Made by a program: the position numbers and the translations under genes. Below the pieces are notes generated by a model. The model was not told the DNA's origin, ran no database searches, and saw only the letters and a list, made by a program, of their open reading frames with translations. Below, one piece after another: positions 24,124-31,813 of a stretch of 64,000 bases of DNA (positions are counted from its first letter, which is position 1; each line of letters starts with the position of its first letter). The DNA is taken from positions 62,001 through 126,000 of the forward strand of contig NZ_NTGE01000099.1 of the NCBI RefSeq assembly GCF_002291145.1, written 5' to 3'. The DNA comes from Streptomyces sp. SA15. GTDB taxonomy: Bacteria > Actinomycetota > Actinomycetes > Streptomycetales > Streptomycetaceae.

Positions 24124-24837
24124 GTGCACGTACTTCTCGTCGAAGACGATGAACCCGTCGCCCAGTCCCTTCGCCGCGGCCTGACCCGCTACGGCTTCGA
24201 GGTGGAGTGGGTCACCACGGGCGCGGCCGCGCTGGCCCACCGGGAGCCCTACGACGTCGTACTCCTCGACCTCGGTCTGCCCGACACCGACGGCCTCGAC
24301 GTCTGCAAGGCGCTGCGCGAGCGCGGCGATGTGCCGATCATCGTGATCAGCGCGCGCAGCGACGAGACGGACCGGGTGGTGGGCCTGGAGCTCGGCGCCG
24401 ACGACTACGTCTCCAAGCCGTTCGGCGTACGGGAGGTCATCGCGCGAATACGAGCGGTGATGCGGCGCATGCAGCCCCGTACGAACGCCGAGAACGGTGT
24501 CGACCGGTACGGCTCCCACCTGACCATCGACCGCAAGGCCGCCCGCGTCCGCCTGGACGGCGAGGAGGTCGCGCTGGCGCCCAAGGAGTACGACCTGCTG
24601 GCCTTCCTCACCGAGGAGCCGGGCGCGCTGATGTCGCGCGAGCAGATCATGGAGGCGGTCTGGGACGCGAACTGGTTCGGGCCGACGAAGACGCTGGACG
24701 TGCATGTGGCGGCGCTGCGGCGGAAGCTGAAGGGCGCGATCACGATCGAGGCGGTGCGGGGGGTCGGGTTCCGGCTGGAGATCGTCAACGGCGGCGACGG
24801 CAGTAGTGACGGCGACGGCGGTAGTGACGCGCCATGA
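24124..24837 (+). CDS. OmpR/PhoB-family response regulator
   Basis: This 237-residue protein has a receiver domain with the acid pair D8-D9, phospho-acceptor D49 in VVLLDLGLP, the switch Ser in IVISARS, and K in DDYVSKPFG. A winged-helix output domain follows, with the transactivation loop ALAPKEYDLL and recognition helix region TLDVHVAALRRKLKG. The tail is Gly/Asp/Ser rich. It overlaps the histidine kinase gene by 4 bp, so the pair is an operon. The GTG start sits only 7 nt after a possible -10 and has just a weak AGGG, so the mRNA may be leaderless. Target genes are unknown. Confidence 0.95.
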   Translation: MHVLLVEDDEPVAQSLRRGLTRYGFEVEWVTTGAAALAHREPYDVVLLDLGLPDTDGLDVCKALRERGDVPIIVISARSDETDRVVGLELGADDYVSKPFGVREVIARIRAVMRRMQPRTNAENGVDRYGSHLTIDRKAARVRLDGEEVALAPKEYDLLAFLTEEPGALMSREQIMEAVWDANWFGPTKTLDVHVAALRRKLKGAITIEAVRGVGFRLEIVNGGDGSSDGDGGSDAP

Positions 24838-26222
24838 ACCGCCAGCTCATCCGCAGCTACATCCTGCTCGTCGCGGTCGCCGTCTTCCTGTTCACCGTGC
24901 CGGTGGCCTTCACGCTCACCAAGCAGTTGCGGGACGACACCTTCCAGTCCGTGGAGCGCGAGGCCAAGACCATGGCGCTGCTGCTGGGCAACGGCGATCG
25001 CACCTCGTGCGACGCCCTGGAGCGGATGGCCGAGGCGTACGCCGACCAGACGTCCAGCGAGGTCCAGGTGACCGGAGTCGGCGACTGCGCGCCGGGCCTG
25101 CCGCGGCCCGCGCGGGACATGGCCCTCACCGAGGCCCTGGAGGGCGACCAACCCAAGCCCGACTGGGGTGCCGACTTCATCTGGGGCAAGCATCTGGTGG
25201 TCACCGTCCCCGCGCACGAGTCGGCGGCCGACGGGGACTCCGGACAGAGCCAGGTCGTCGGCGCCGTACGGATCCGGTACTCGACCGAGGACATGACCTC
25301 CAGGTTCTGGCAGATCTGGGGCTTCCGGGCGGGCCTGGCCGTGCTGGTACTGGGGGCAGCCGCTGCGATCGGCTCGTTCGCCGCCCGCCGGATCACCGCT
25401 CCCTTGCGCCAGCTCAACGACATGGCGAGCAAGTTCAGCGACGGCGACCTGACCGCGCGGTCGGCGGTGACGGGTCCGACCGAGACGCAGACCCTGGCCC
25501 GCACGCTCAACCAGGCCGGCGAGCGCCTCGACACCCTGATCGCCTCGCAGCGCATCTTCGTGGCGGACGCCTCCCATCAGCTCCGCACTCCTCTCACGGC
25601 CTTGCGGCTGTCCCTGGACAACATCGCGGACGGGGTGGACGACGAGTTCGTACGGGAGGACGTCGAGCAGGCGACCGCCGAGGTGGTCCGGATGAGCCGG
25701 CTGGTCAACGGGCTGCTGGTGCTGGCGCGGGCCGAGGCGAAGGTGACGGCCGCGGAGCCGTTGCCGCTGCGGGACATCGTGGACGAGCGTCTGGCGGTGT
25801 GGAGGCCGGCCGCCGACGAGCGCGGAGTCACCATCGCGCTCAGGGGGAGTATCGACGACCGGCCGCTTGTGATGACCAGCCCCGGTCACCTGGACCAAGT
25901 GCTGGACAACGTGCTCTCGAACGCCCTGGAGGTGTCACCGGACGGCGGCACGATCACAGTCCGGGTGGAATCGCGGGGCGACGAGGTGGTGCTGTCCGTT
26001 CTCGACGAGGGACCCGGCATGTCGGATGCCGAGAAGTCCCGCGCCTTCGACCGCTTCTGGCGCGGCCAGGGCCTGACCGGCCGCTCCGGCTCCGGGCTCG
26101 GCCTCGCCGTCGTCAAACAGCTGGTGACGGACGACGGCGGAACCGTGACGCTCGGGGACGCTCACGGGGGCGGGCTGAAGGTGACGATCACCCTGCGGGC
26201 CGCGCCCCGGAGCGGGAGCTGA
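24834..26222 (+). CDS. Sensor histidine kinase (HAMP, HisKA, HATPase)
   Basis: This 462-residue kinase has a first membrane helix at about 9-28 and an extracytoplasmic sensor of about 130 residues containing two cysteines (TSCDALERM, VGDCAPG). A second helix (GFRAGLAVLVLGAAAAIGSF) is followed by a HAMP domain (RITAPLRQLNDMA). The phospho-accepting H248 is in DASHQLRTPL. ATPase boxes are N in DNVLSNALEVS, DEGPGM, and GSGLGLAVVKQL. The last codons lie in a 38-bp tandem duplication that also copies the stop codon. It works with the response regulator just upstream. The sensor signal cannot be told. Confidence 0.95.
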   Translation: MNRQLIRSYILLVAVAVFLFTVPVAFTLTKQLRDDTFQSVEREAKTMALLLGNGDRTSCDALERMAEAYADQTSSEVQVTGVGDCAPGLPRPARDMALTEALEGDQPKPDWGADFIWGKHLVVTVPAHESAADGDSGQSQVVGAVRIRYSTEDMTSRFWQIWGFRAGLAVLVLGAAAAIGSFAARRITAPLRQLNDMASKFSDGDLTARSAVTGPTETQTLARTLNQAGERLDTLIASQRIFVADASHQLRTPLTALRLSLDNIADGVDDEFVREDVEQATAEVVRMSRLVNGLLVLARAEAKVTAAEPLPLRDIVDERLAVWRPAADERGVTIALRGSIDDRPLVMTSPGHLDQVLDNVLSNALEVSPDGGTITVRVESRGDEVVLSVLDEGPGMSDAEKSRAFDRFWRGQGLTGRSGSGLGLAVVKQLVTDDGGTVTLGDAHGGGLKVTITLRAAPRSGS

Positions 26223-26258
26223 CGATCACCCTGCGAGCCGCGCCCCGGAGCGGGAGCT
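26183..26258. repeat. 38-bp tandem duplication across the histidine kinase stop codon
   Basis: Two adjacent 38-bp units (26183-26220 and 26221-26258) start GACGATCACCCTGCG and differ at one base. The kinase stop codon TGA spans the junction, so the second copy is a non-coding echo of the last codons. It ends 6 bp before the stop of the convergent gene. Confidence 0.9.
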
Positions 26259-26263
26259 GACGA

Positions 26264-26764
26264 TCAGCTCTCCGGCATCGCCGAGGAGTGGTGGTTGACG
26301 ATCAGCCACTTGCCGTCCCGCTTCTCGTACTCGTACGTGTAGCGGGCCTCGACGACCCTCTTCTCGCCGGTGTCGTGGTCGGTCAGCGTGAACTCGTAGA
26401 CGCCGGTGTCGATGGCGGAGTCGCTGTCGAGGACGTTGACGTGCGACTGGATCTTCTTGCCGACCGGCTTGTTCGCCAGGAAGTGCTCGAAGTAGTCGAC
26501 TATTCCGGCTCTGTCGGTGCGGACCTTGTTGGAGACGGTGGGCAGGAGGACCGCGTCGTTCGCGTACAGGTCCGCCACCTTCTCCGGGTCACCGGTCTGC
26601 AGGGCGGCGTTCCAGCCGTCGAACAGGGTCGTGACCTGCGTGGTGGTGGGCTTCGCCGGAGCCTTCGGGCCGGCCACGCTGACACCGACGGCGACCGTGC
26701 CCATCGCGGCGACGGCGGCGGCGGTGACGAGTGCTGCGCGCTTGCTTACGGAACGACGGGTCAT
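26264..26764 (-). CDS. Secreted SgcJ/EcaC-like (SnoaL/DUF4440-type) protein
   Basis: This 166-residue protein has a signal peptide (RRSVSKRAALVTAAAVAAMG...AGPKAPA). It then shows an NTF2-like domain typical of the SgcJ/EcaC group: FDGWNAALQTGDPEKVADLY, AVLLPTVSNKVRTDR, and a strand pair ending DGKWLIVNHHSSAMPE. The HH-S motif near the end is family-typical. The twin Arg at the start could direct Tat export. Function is unknown. The ATG at 26764 has GGAG 6 nt upstream, better than the adjoining GTG. It converges on the histidine kinase gene. Confidence 0.87.
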   Translation of the reverse strand: MTRRSVSKRAALVTAAAVAAMGTVAVGVSVAGPKAPAKPTTTQVTTLFDGWNAALQTGDPEKVADLYANDAVLLPTVSNKVRTDRAGIVDYFEHFLANKPVGKKIQSHVNVLDSDSAIDTGVYEFTLTDHDTGEKRVVEARYTYEYEKRDGKWLIVNHHSSAMPES

Positions 26765-26944
26765 CACTGTCTCCTGTGCGGTTGCTGTGGCGGTGTGCGA
26801 GGTGGTGTCTCTCCCTCCGCGTTCTCTGCGGTGTGGAGTGACTCCAGGTTCGCTTTCCGCTGGTTAGCGCCCGTGCAAGCGATGTACAGGGCGGAGACAG
26901 GATGCTTCCAATTCACGTTGCGTAACGGCCGTCATGATGAGTGC

Positions 26945-27661
26945 ATGACGGACGTGGTGCTGCCGGTGATCGTACTGCTCGGCTCCTGCGTGCAGTGGCT
27001 CACCGGCATGGGCTTCGCCCTGGTCGCCGTACCCGCGCTGGTCCTGCTCCTCGGCCCGTCGGACGGCGTCGTCCTCGCCAACTGCGCCGCCGGGGCGATC
27101 AGTGTCGTGGGTCTGGCGGGCGGTTGGCGGCGGGTGCGGCCGGCGGCGATGGTGCCGCTGTGCGTGGCGGCGGCGTGCACGGTTCCGGCGGGGACGTGGC
27201 TGACGCGTCAACTGCCTGAGCCGGTACTGCTGTTGGTGATGGGCGGCTTGGTGACAGGGGCGGTGCTGCTGGTCATGCGAGGCGCCCGGATACCGGCGTT
27301 GCGCGGCATGCGGGGTGCGGTGGCGGCGGGCGCGGTGGGCGGGTTCATGAACTCGGCGGCGGGGGTCGGGGGACCGCCCGTGTCCCTGTACGCGGTCAAC
27401 GCGGGTTGGACGGTACGGGAGTTCGTGCCGAACGCGATGTTCTACGGCGTCGTCGTGAACGCGTTCTCGGTGGCGTCGAACGGGGTGCCGGAACTGAGCG
27501 GGGGGCGGTGGGCTTCCGTGGTCGCGGCGATGGTCGTGGGCGGGTTGATCGGCAGGGGGCTCGCGGGGCGGATGCCGGAGGAACGAGCCCGGCTGCTGGT
27601 GTTGTTGCTGGCGTTGGTGGGTGGAGTTACGGCTGTGGGGAAGGGGGTGTGGGGGCTGTGA
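26945..27661 (+). CDS. TauE/SafE family sulfite exporter-type permease
   Basis: This 238-residue membrane protein has about eight helices. The first-half motif is SCVQWLTGMGFALVAVPALV and the second-half motif is GAVGGFMNSAAGVGGPPVSLY; both are signatures of the TauE/SafE superfamily, which moves sulfite, sulfonates or other organic anions. ATG at 26945 opens directly into the first helix. The gene stands alone, and the substrate is not predictable. Confidence 0.9.
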   Translation: MTDVVLPVIVLLGSCVQWLTGMGFALVAVPALVLLLGPSDGVVLANCAAGAISVVGLAGGWRRVRPAAMVPLCVAAACTVPAGTWLTRQLPEPVLLLVMGGLVTGAVLLVMRGARIPALRGMRGAVAAGAVGGFMNSAAGVGGPPVSLYAVNAGWTVREFVPNAMFYGVVVNAFSVASNGVPELSGGRWASVVAAMVVGGLIGRGLAGRMPEERARLLVLLLALVGGVTAVGKGVWGL

Positions 27662-27673
27662 GGGTCGGGTCGG

Positions 27674-27727
27674 TCAGTTCACGTACTCCTTGAACATCTG
27701 CGGCCGGTCCTCGGTCCTTGGGTTCAT
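27674..27727 (-). CDS. Seventeen-residue ORF coupled to an antitoxin remnant
   Basis: MNPRTEDRPQMFKEYVN starts with an ATG that overlaps the TGA of the antitoxin-like fragment (ATGA, 27724-27727), the arrangement usual for toxin-antitoxin pairs. It is too short for any known toxin and may be the cut stub of one. No domain is recognised. Confidence 0.2.
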   Translation of the reverse strand: MNPRTEDRPQMFKEYVN

Positions 27728-27855
27728 GGCGTCGCTTCCTTCCCGGTGCCGACCTGGTCGTCATCGGCGGGACCGAAGAGCCGGGCGATCCGCGCATCGG
27801 CCTCCGCGCGTTCTGCCTCGGTGAAGGCCCCGTACTCCGCCTCGTACTCTATGGC
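27724..27855 (-). pseudogene. C-terminal fragment of an antitoxin-like gene
   Basis: The frame reads AIEYEAEYGAFTEAERAEAD then ARIARLFGPADDDQ to a stop. This acidic tail is typical of CopG/RHH-type antitoxins in actinomycetes (IAxYEAEHGxxTEEE...). The expected N-terminal ribbon-helix-helix part is absent upstream, and there is no start codon, so it looks like a 5'-truncated relic. Confidence 0.45.
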
Positions 27856-27886
27856 CTGCGGCCTGTGTGACGCGGGAGCCCGGGGC

Positions 27887-28087
27887 TCAAGCTCCGGGCC
27901 GACCTGCGGAAACTCCGGAGAGGAACGCCGTCCAGGCGAGGGCGGTGAGGCGGAGTTCGGGGCCCGAAGGGTTCTTCGAGTCTCGTATGTGGATCGTGGT
28001 GACGGGGGCAGGGAGGGCTACTTCGACGCAGGCGCCGCCTTCGCCATCGCTGTAGCTCGACTTGAACCACTTCAGCTCATCGTTCAT
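27887..28087 (-). CDS. DUF397 domain-containing protein
   Basis: This 66-residue protein has the DUF397 pattern: WFKSSYSDGEGGACVEVA, then VTTIHIRDSKNPSGPELRLT, and AWTAFLSGV. It is the usual small partner of a DUF5753/HTH (Scr1-type) regulator, as in bldB/whiJ-like loci. Its start overlaps the end of the DUF5753 gene by 4 bp (28084-28087). That upstream partner is truncated, so this copy may be an orphan that still has an intact frame. Confidence 0.9.
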   Translation of the reverse strand: MNDELKWFKSSYSDGEGGACVEVALPAPVTTIHIRDSKNPSGPELRLTALAWTAFLSGVSAGRPGA

Positions 28088-28530
28088 AGCGCTACCACCA
28101 TCCGCTCGATGAATTGCGCCGACTCTTCCGGGTCGAGGGCGACTGTGCGGATCATGCTAAGCCGCTCAGTCTGGGCGCTCACGACCTCAGGGTCGCCGGT
28201 CAGTTGGCTCGCCGATGGCGCTTCCGTGTAGGCGAGGCGTTCATGGTCCCTGGTCTCAAGAAGCACCATCGGCCCATGGAGGGCAGCAGTCATGGCCCGC
28301 TCGTAAGGCAACACCTGGATCGAGACGTTGCGCAGCTTGGTGACGTCCAGGAGATGCAGCAGTTGTTCTCTGCCCACGTAGGGGCCGCGCAGAGCCGCCT
28401 CGTACAGCACGTAGCTGCACCCCACCAGTGGCTTCCGGCTGTGGATCTGCTGCCGCTCCAACCGCGCCCCGACCCTCTCCGTGACAGTCTCCTCGTCCAG
28501 CGGCGGAATTTGTAGCCCCGCAGACGCCAC
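28084..28530 (-). pseudogene. DUF5753 regulator truncated at the 5' side (HTH lost)
   Basis: The frame carries only the C-terminal DUF5753 domain, starting near LQIPPLDEETVTERVGARLE and running through GPMVLLETRDHERLAYTEAP to FIERMVVAL. Full Scr1-type regulators are about 280 residues with an N-terminal helix-turn-helix, and that half is missing. The open frame continues to 28611, but that part is antisense to the next gene and has no HTH character. The break lies at about 28525. Confidence 0.75.
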
Positions 28531-28539
28531 TGTGTGACC

Positions 28540-28929
28540 ATGACGAACGCAATTCACCGCCCCGACTGGATCCCGGCCGTCGGCCACCAACTCCGCGTGG
28601 CAGGCGTGCACTTCGACGCCCTACGGATCGAAGGTGTACGAGGGGAACCGGTCGCCGCGCGGATCATCGAGGCGGCCGACGGGGACGCGGGGCCGATCGT
28701 GTGCGAGGCGGTCGGGTTCCGGTGGATGTACTTCCTGCTGACGCCCGGGGAGATGCGGAGGCACAACTGGCCGCTGGGCGTGCAGCAGTTCGGCGGGAGA
28801 CGCACACGTGGCGTCACGTACATCGGGATCCCGGCGCTGGACGGGAACACCTGGCCCCTGCGCTGGTACAGCGAGCCGACGCCCACCGCGCCGTACGTCG
28901 ACGCGGAGGCACTGCTCGCGGTGCTGTGA
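28540..28929 (+). CDS. Hypothetical protein, conserved in Streptomyces style
   Basis: This 129-residue cytosolic protein starts TNAIHRPDWIPAVGHQLRVA and includes HFDALRIEG, ADGDAGPIVCEAVGFRWMYF and VTYIGIPALDGNTWPLRWY. Similar small proteins occur beside HTH/DUF397 genes in Streptomyces, but I do not know a function. There is no signal peptide or membrane helix. The ATG at 28540 is favoured; a GTG 6 bp upstream is also possible. It adjoins the breakpoint of the truncated DUF5753 gene. Confidence 0.7.
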   Translation: MTNAIHRPDWIPAVGHQLRVAGVHFDALRIEGVRGEPVAARIIEAADGDAGPIVCEAVGFRWMYFLLTPGEMRRHNWPLGVQQFGGRRTRGVTYIGIPALDGNTWPLRWYSEPTPTAPYVDAEALLAVL

Positions 28930-28935
28930 ACCCGG

Positions 28936-29595
28936 TTACTTCGCCGGCCCCATCCCCAACGGCCCCCCGATCTCCTTCGCCATCACCTTGCCCGCCTCGA
29001 ATTCGAGGGTCTCGTCGCCCATCGCCTGGTCCGTGTCCAGGCCGTCCAGTTCCTCCAGGGGCTGGTTCAGGCGGACGTGGGCGAGGACCGACTGCAGTGC
29101 GCGCAGGGTCGCCGACGCCGTCGAGCCCCAGTTGGAGAAGTAGGAGAACTGCCACCACCACAGGGCCTCCGTGGTGCGGCCCGCGCGGTAGTGGGCCATG
29201 CCGTGGCGGAGGTCGGTGATGACGTCGGCCAGGTCGTCGGAGATGCGGGCCGGGACCGGGGCCTTGCGGGGCTCGTAGGGGTCGAAGACCTCCGAGTAGA
29301 CGTCGACCGGCTCCAGGAGGCGGGCGAGGTTCTCGCGGAGTCCGTCCACGTCCGGCTCCGGGCCCAGGTCGGGCTCGTAGCGCTCGTCGGGGACGATGTC
29401 CTCGTGGGCGCCCAGGCGACCGCCGGCCAGGAGGAGCTGGGAGACCTCCAGCAGGAGGAAGGGGATCGCCGATTCCGGCTCGTCGCCCTTCGCCACCTCG
29501 GTGACCGCTACCAGGAAGCTCTCCACCTGGTCCGCGATCTGGACCGCGAAGTCGGCCGGGTCGTGGGTGGTCGCGTGCAGCGTGGCGTCAGACAT
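28936..29595 (-). CDS. DUF5063 domain-containing protein
   Basis: This 219-residue acidic protein has conserved helical stretches FAVQIADQVESFLVAVTEVA and AIPFLLLEVSQLLLAGGRL. These are followed by DLADVITDLRHGMAHYRAGR and EALWWWQFSYFSNWGSTASA. That pattern is the DUF5063 family, which in actinomycetes follows recR. Its start overlaps the end of recR by 8 bp, so it is coexpressed with the repair gene. No catalytic motif is visible and its role is unknown. Confidence 0.88.
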   Translation of the reverse strand: MSDATLHATTHDPADFAVQIADQVESFLVAVTEVAKGDEPESAIPFLLLEVSQLLLAGGRLGAHEDIVPDERYEPDLGPEPDVDGLRENLARLLEPVDVYSEVFDPYEPRKAPVPARISDDLADVITDLRHGMAHYRAGRTTEALWWWQFSYFSNWGSTASATLRALQSVLAHVRLNQPLEELDGLDTDQAMGDETLEFEAGKVMAKEIGGPLGMGPAK

Positions 29596-30187
29596 CTAGG
29601 AGTCGTCTCCCCTCGAAGGCGCGGCCGAGGGTCACCTCGTCCGCGTATTCCAGGTCGCCACCCACCGGGAGGCCGCTGGCCAGGCGGGTGACCTTGAGGC
29701 CCATGGGCTTGATCATGCGGGCGAGGTACGTGGCCGTCGCCTCGCCCTCGAGATTCGGGTCCGTGGCCAGGATCAGTTCCGTGACCGTGCCGTCCGCCAG
29801 GCGCGCCAGGAGTTCCCGGATGCGCAGGTCGTCCGGGCCCACGCCCTCGATCGGGCTGATCGCGCCGCCGAGGACGTGGTAGCGGCCTCTGAACTCGCGG
29901 GTGCGCTCGATCGCCACGACGTCCTTCGGCTCCTCGACCACGCAGATGACGGAGGGGTCCCGGCGCGTGTCGCGGCAGATGTTGCACAGCTCTTCCTGTG
30001 CGATGTTGCCGCAGGTCGCGCAGAAGCGGACCTTCGCCTTCACCTCCATCAGGGCCTGCGCGAGACGCCGTACGTCCGTCGGTTCCGCCTGCAGGATGTG
30101 GAAGGCGATCCGCTGCGCGCTCTTGGGACCGACGCCGGGAAGCCGCCCCAGCTCGTCGATGAGGTCCTGGACCACGCCTTCGTACAC
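29588..30187 (-). CDS. recR: Recombination mediator RecR
   Basis: This 199-residue protein has the full RecR layout. The helix-hairpin-helix is LGRLPGVGPKSAQRIAFHIL. The zinc finger is FCATCGNIAQEELCNICRD, and the Toprim domain includes ICVVEEPKDVVAIE. The C-terminal part includes ATDPNLEGEATATYLAR. RecR helps RecF and RecO load RecA at gaps. It starts with GTG and is followed by DUF5063 with an 8-bp overlap; ybaB lies 80 bp upstream in the same direction, the common bacterial order. Confidence 0.97.
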   Translation of the reverse strand: MYEGVVQDLIDELGRLPGVGPKSAQRIAFHILQAEPTDVRRLAQALMEVKAKVRFCATCGNIAQEELCNICRDTRRDPSVICVVEEPKDVVAIERTREFRGRYHVLGGAISPIEGVGPDDLRIRELLARLADGTVTELILATDPNLEGEATATYLARMIKPMGLKVTRLASGLPVGGDLEYADEVTLGRAFEGRRLLDV

Positions 30188-30267
30188 CGGACTGCCGTCC
30201 TTCCTGGGGTTCCTTCGGTACGTACCGTAGTTGGCCGGAGCCCCTCTTAGAAAGGCAGACCGGAGAC

Positions 30268-30609
30268 TTAGAAGGGGAGGCCGGGGATACCGCCGCCGCC
30301 GAGGCCCTGGGCCAGCGGGCCCAGCTTCTGCTGCTGCAGGGCCTGCGCGTTCTCGTTGGCCGCCTGGACCGCCGCGACCACCAGGTCGGCGAGGGTGTCG
30401 GTGTCCTCCGGGTCCACCGCCTTCGGGTCGATCTTCAGCGCGCGGAGCTCTCCGGCGCCGGTGACCGTGGCCTTCACCAGTCCGCCGCCCGCCTGGCCGT
30501 CGACCTCCGTCCTGGCGAGTTCTTCCTGCGCCTGCGCCAGGTCCTGCTGCATCTTCTGGGCCTGCTGCAGCAGCTGCTGCATGTTGGGCTGGCCACCACC
30601 GGGGATCAC
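30268..30609 (-). CDS. YbaB/EbfC family nucleoid-associated protein
   Basis: This 113-residue protein has a Gln-rich N-terminal helix (MQQLLQQAQKMQQDLAQAQE), then VDGQAGGGLVKATVTGAGEL and LKIDPKAVDPED. A C-terminal helix and a Gly-rich tail (GLGGGGIPGLPF) complete it. The family forms dimers that bind DNA non-specifically and is found beside recR. The GTG start has AAGGAG upstream. Confidence 0.96.
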   Translation of the reverse strand: MIPGGGQPNMQQLLQQAQKMQQDLAQAQEELARTEVDGQAGGGLVKATVTGAGELRALKIDPKAVDPEDTDTLADLVVAAVQAANENAQALQQQKLGPLAQGLGGGGIPGLPF

Positions 30610-30639
30610 TATCAGCTCTCCTTGGTCTGTACGGGTCTT

Positions 30640-30686
30640 CCGTTCAGGTTTCCCGTTCAGGTTTCCCGTTCGGGTTTGCCGTTCAG
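30640..30686. repeat. 13-bp tandem repeat upstream of ybaB
   Basis: Three 13-bp units of CCGTTCAGGTTTC (the third diverged) plus a partial fourth (30679-30686) lie 30 bp upstream of the ybaB start. They may be in the ybaB promoter or 5' leader. No regulator is known for them. Confidence 0.8.
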
Positions 30687-30879
30687 CACGAGACTACGTG
30701 GTCCTCGTGGGCCTCGCTCCAGCACTCTTTCGAGTGAGTCGACCGTGAGTCGTATACGTGATCAAGAGACTCTTCCGGGCGGAAAAGAGACGAAAGCTAC
30801 GCCTTCGCCACCCATTGGGAGGTAGGAAGGGTCCGGCATGTCAGCAACGTGATCGGTCGGATCAGGTAGGGAGTGCCGG

Positions 30880-31629
30880 GTGGGTCAGCAGCCGGAGATG
30901 CAGCCCGAGGGTCCGCCTCAGGACGGGCGGGGTGAGGGGGCGGCCGGGCTGCGGCCGGGCGATCTGACCGGGCGGGCGTTTCCGCTCGGCGACTGGGGTG
31001 AGCCCGCGGTACGGCTCGATGAGCTGTACCGGTGGGTGGAGCGAGGGGCGCTGGACACCGCGGCCTGGTATCTGGCGGACCGGGTGTGGAAGCGGCGCGG
31101 GGCGCGGGTGCTGCGGCTGGGCGCGGCGGGTGGGGCGGTGGCGGGGGCCGCGTTGCCTCTGCTGGACATGACGGGGGTCGTGGGCGGGGTCGCCCCCTGG
31201 GGGTATCTGGCGTTGCTGCTGGGCGTGGCGTGTGTGGCCGGGGACCGGTACTTCGGGGTGACGTCCGGGTGGATAAGGGACGTGGCCACGGCTCAGGCCG
31301 TGCAGCGGCGGCTCCAGGTGTTGCAGTTCGACTGGGCGTCGGAGAGTGTGCGGGAGGTTCTGGGGCCGGCGGAGGGGACGGCCGGGGAGGCGGCGGAACG
31401 GTGTCTGGGGGTGTTGCGGAGGTTTTCGGAGGACGTGACGGAGCTGGTGCGGGCGGAGACTGCCGACTGGATGGTGGAGTTCCGGACGGGGGCGACGCCG
31501 TTGGGGATTCAGTCGGCGGGGGTGGTGGGGCAGCGGTCGGAGGCGGGTTCTCAGGGGCGGTTTCCTTTGCCTCCGGGGGCGGGGGCTCGGCCTAACATGC
31601 CTCGGCAGCGGCCGCCTGAGCCCAGGTGA
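30880..31629 (+). CDS. SLATT domain-containing membrane protein
   Basis: This 249-residue protein has a soluble N-terminus, then VRLDELYRWVERGALDTAAWYLADR. Two close membrane helices follow (LGAAGGAVAGAALPLLDMTG and WGYLALLLGVACVAGDRYFG), and then a long helix (IRDVATAQAVQRRLQVLQFDWA). This is the SLATT layout, a two-helix membrane effector domain linked by others to SMODS/SLOG nucleotide-signal systems. No nucleotidyltransferase or SLOG sensor gene is beside it here. It is divergent from ybaB. A pore-forming role is inference from the family. Confidence 0.8.
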   Translation: MGQQPEMQPEGPPQDGRGEGAAGLRPGDLTGRAFPLGDWGEPAVRLDELYRWVERGALDTAAWYLADRVWKRRGARVLRLGAAGGAVAGAALPLLDMTGVVGGVAPWGYLALLLGVACVAGDRYFGVTSGWIRDVATAQAVQRRLQVLQFDWASESVREVLGPAEGTAGEAAERCLGVLRRFSEDVTELVRAETADWMVEFRTGATPLGIQSAGVVGQRSEAGSQGRFPLPPGAGARPNMPRQRPPEPR

Positions 31630-31673
31630 GCGCCTGGCTTTTCTCGCCCCCGCCGCCCCTACCCGTCCCATCC

Positions 31674-31746
31674 CTGGGGGCTGCCGCCCCCAGACCCCCG
31701 CTGTCGGCCCTGAACGGGCCTCGTCCTCAAACGCCGGACGGGCTGA
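31674..31746. repeat. Second copy of the dispersed intergenic repeat, opposite orientation
   Basis: It runs from CTGGGGGCTGCCGCCCCCAG through CGCTGTCGGCC to CCTCGTCCTCAAACGCCGGA. It is nearly the reverse complement of 19128-19183. It lies between the convergent SLATT and M28 genes. Confidence 0.75.
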
Positions 31747-31764
31747 CATTGCCCGACCGGCGCG

Positions 31765-31813
31765 GAAAAGGGCAGCCCTCAGGCCTGTGAAAAGGCGCAG
31801 CCCTCACGCCTGT
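31765..31813. repeat. 24/25-bp tandem duplication across the M28 peptidase stop codon
   Basis: Two adjacent units (31765-31788 and 31789-31813), each starting GAAAAGG and containing GCAGCCCTCA, repeat the last codons and stop of the peptidase gene, so a second copy of the stop region lies just after the gene. Confidence 0.75.
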
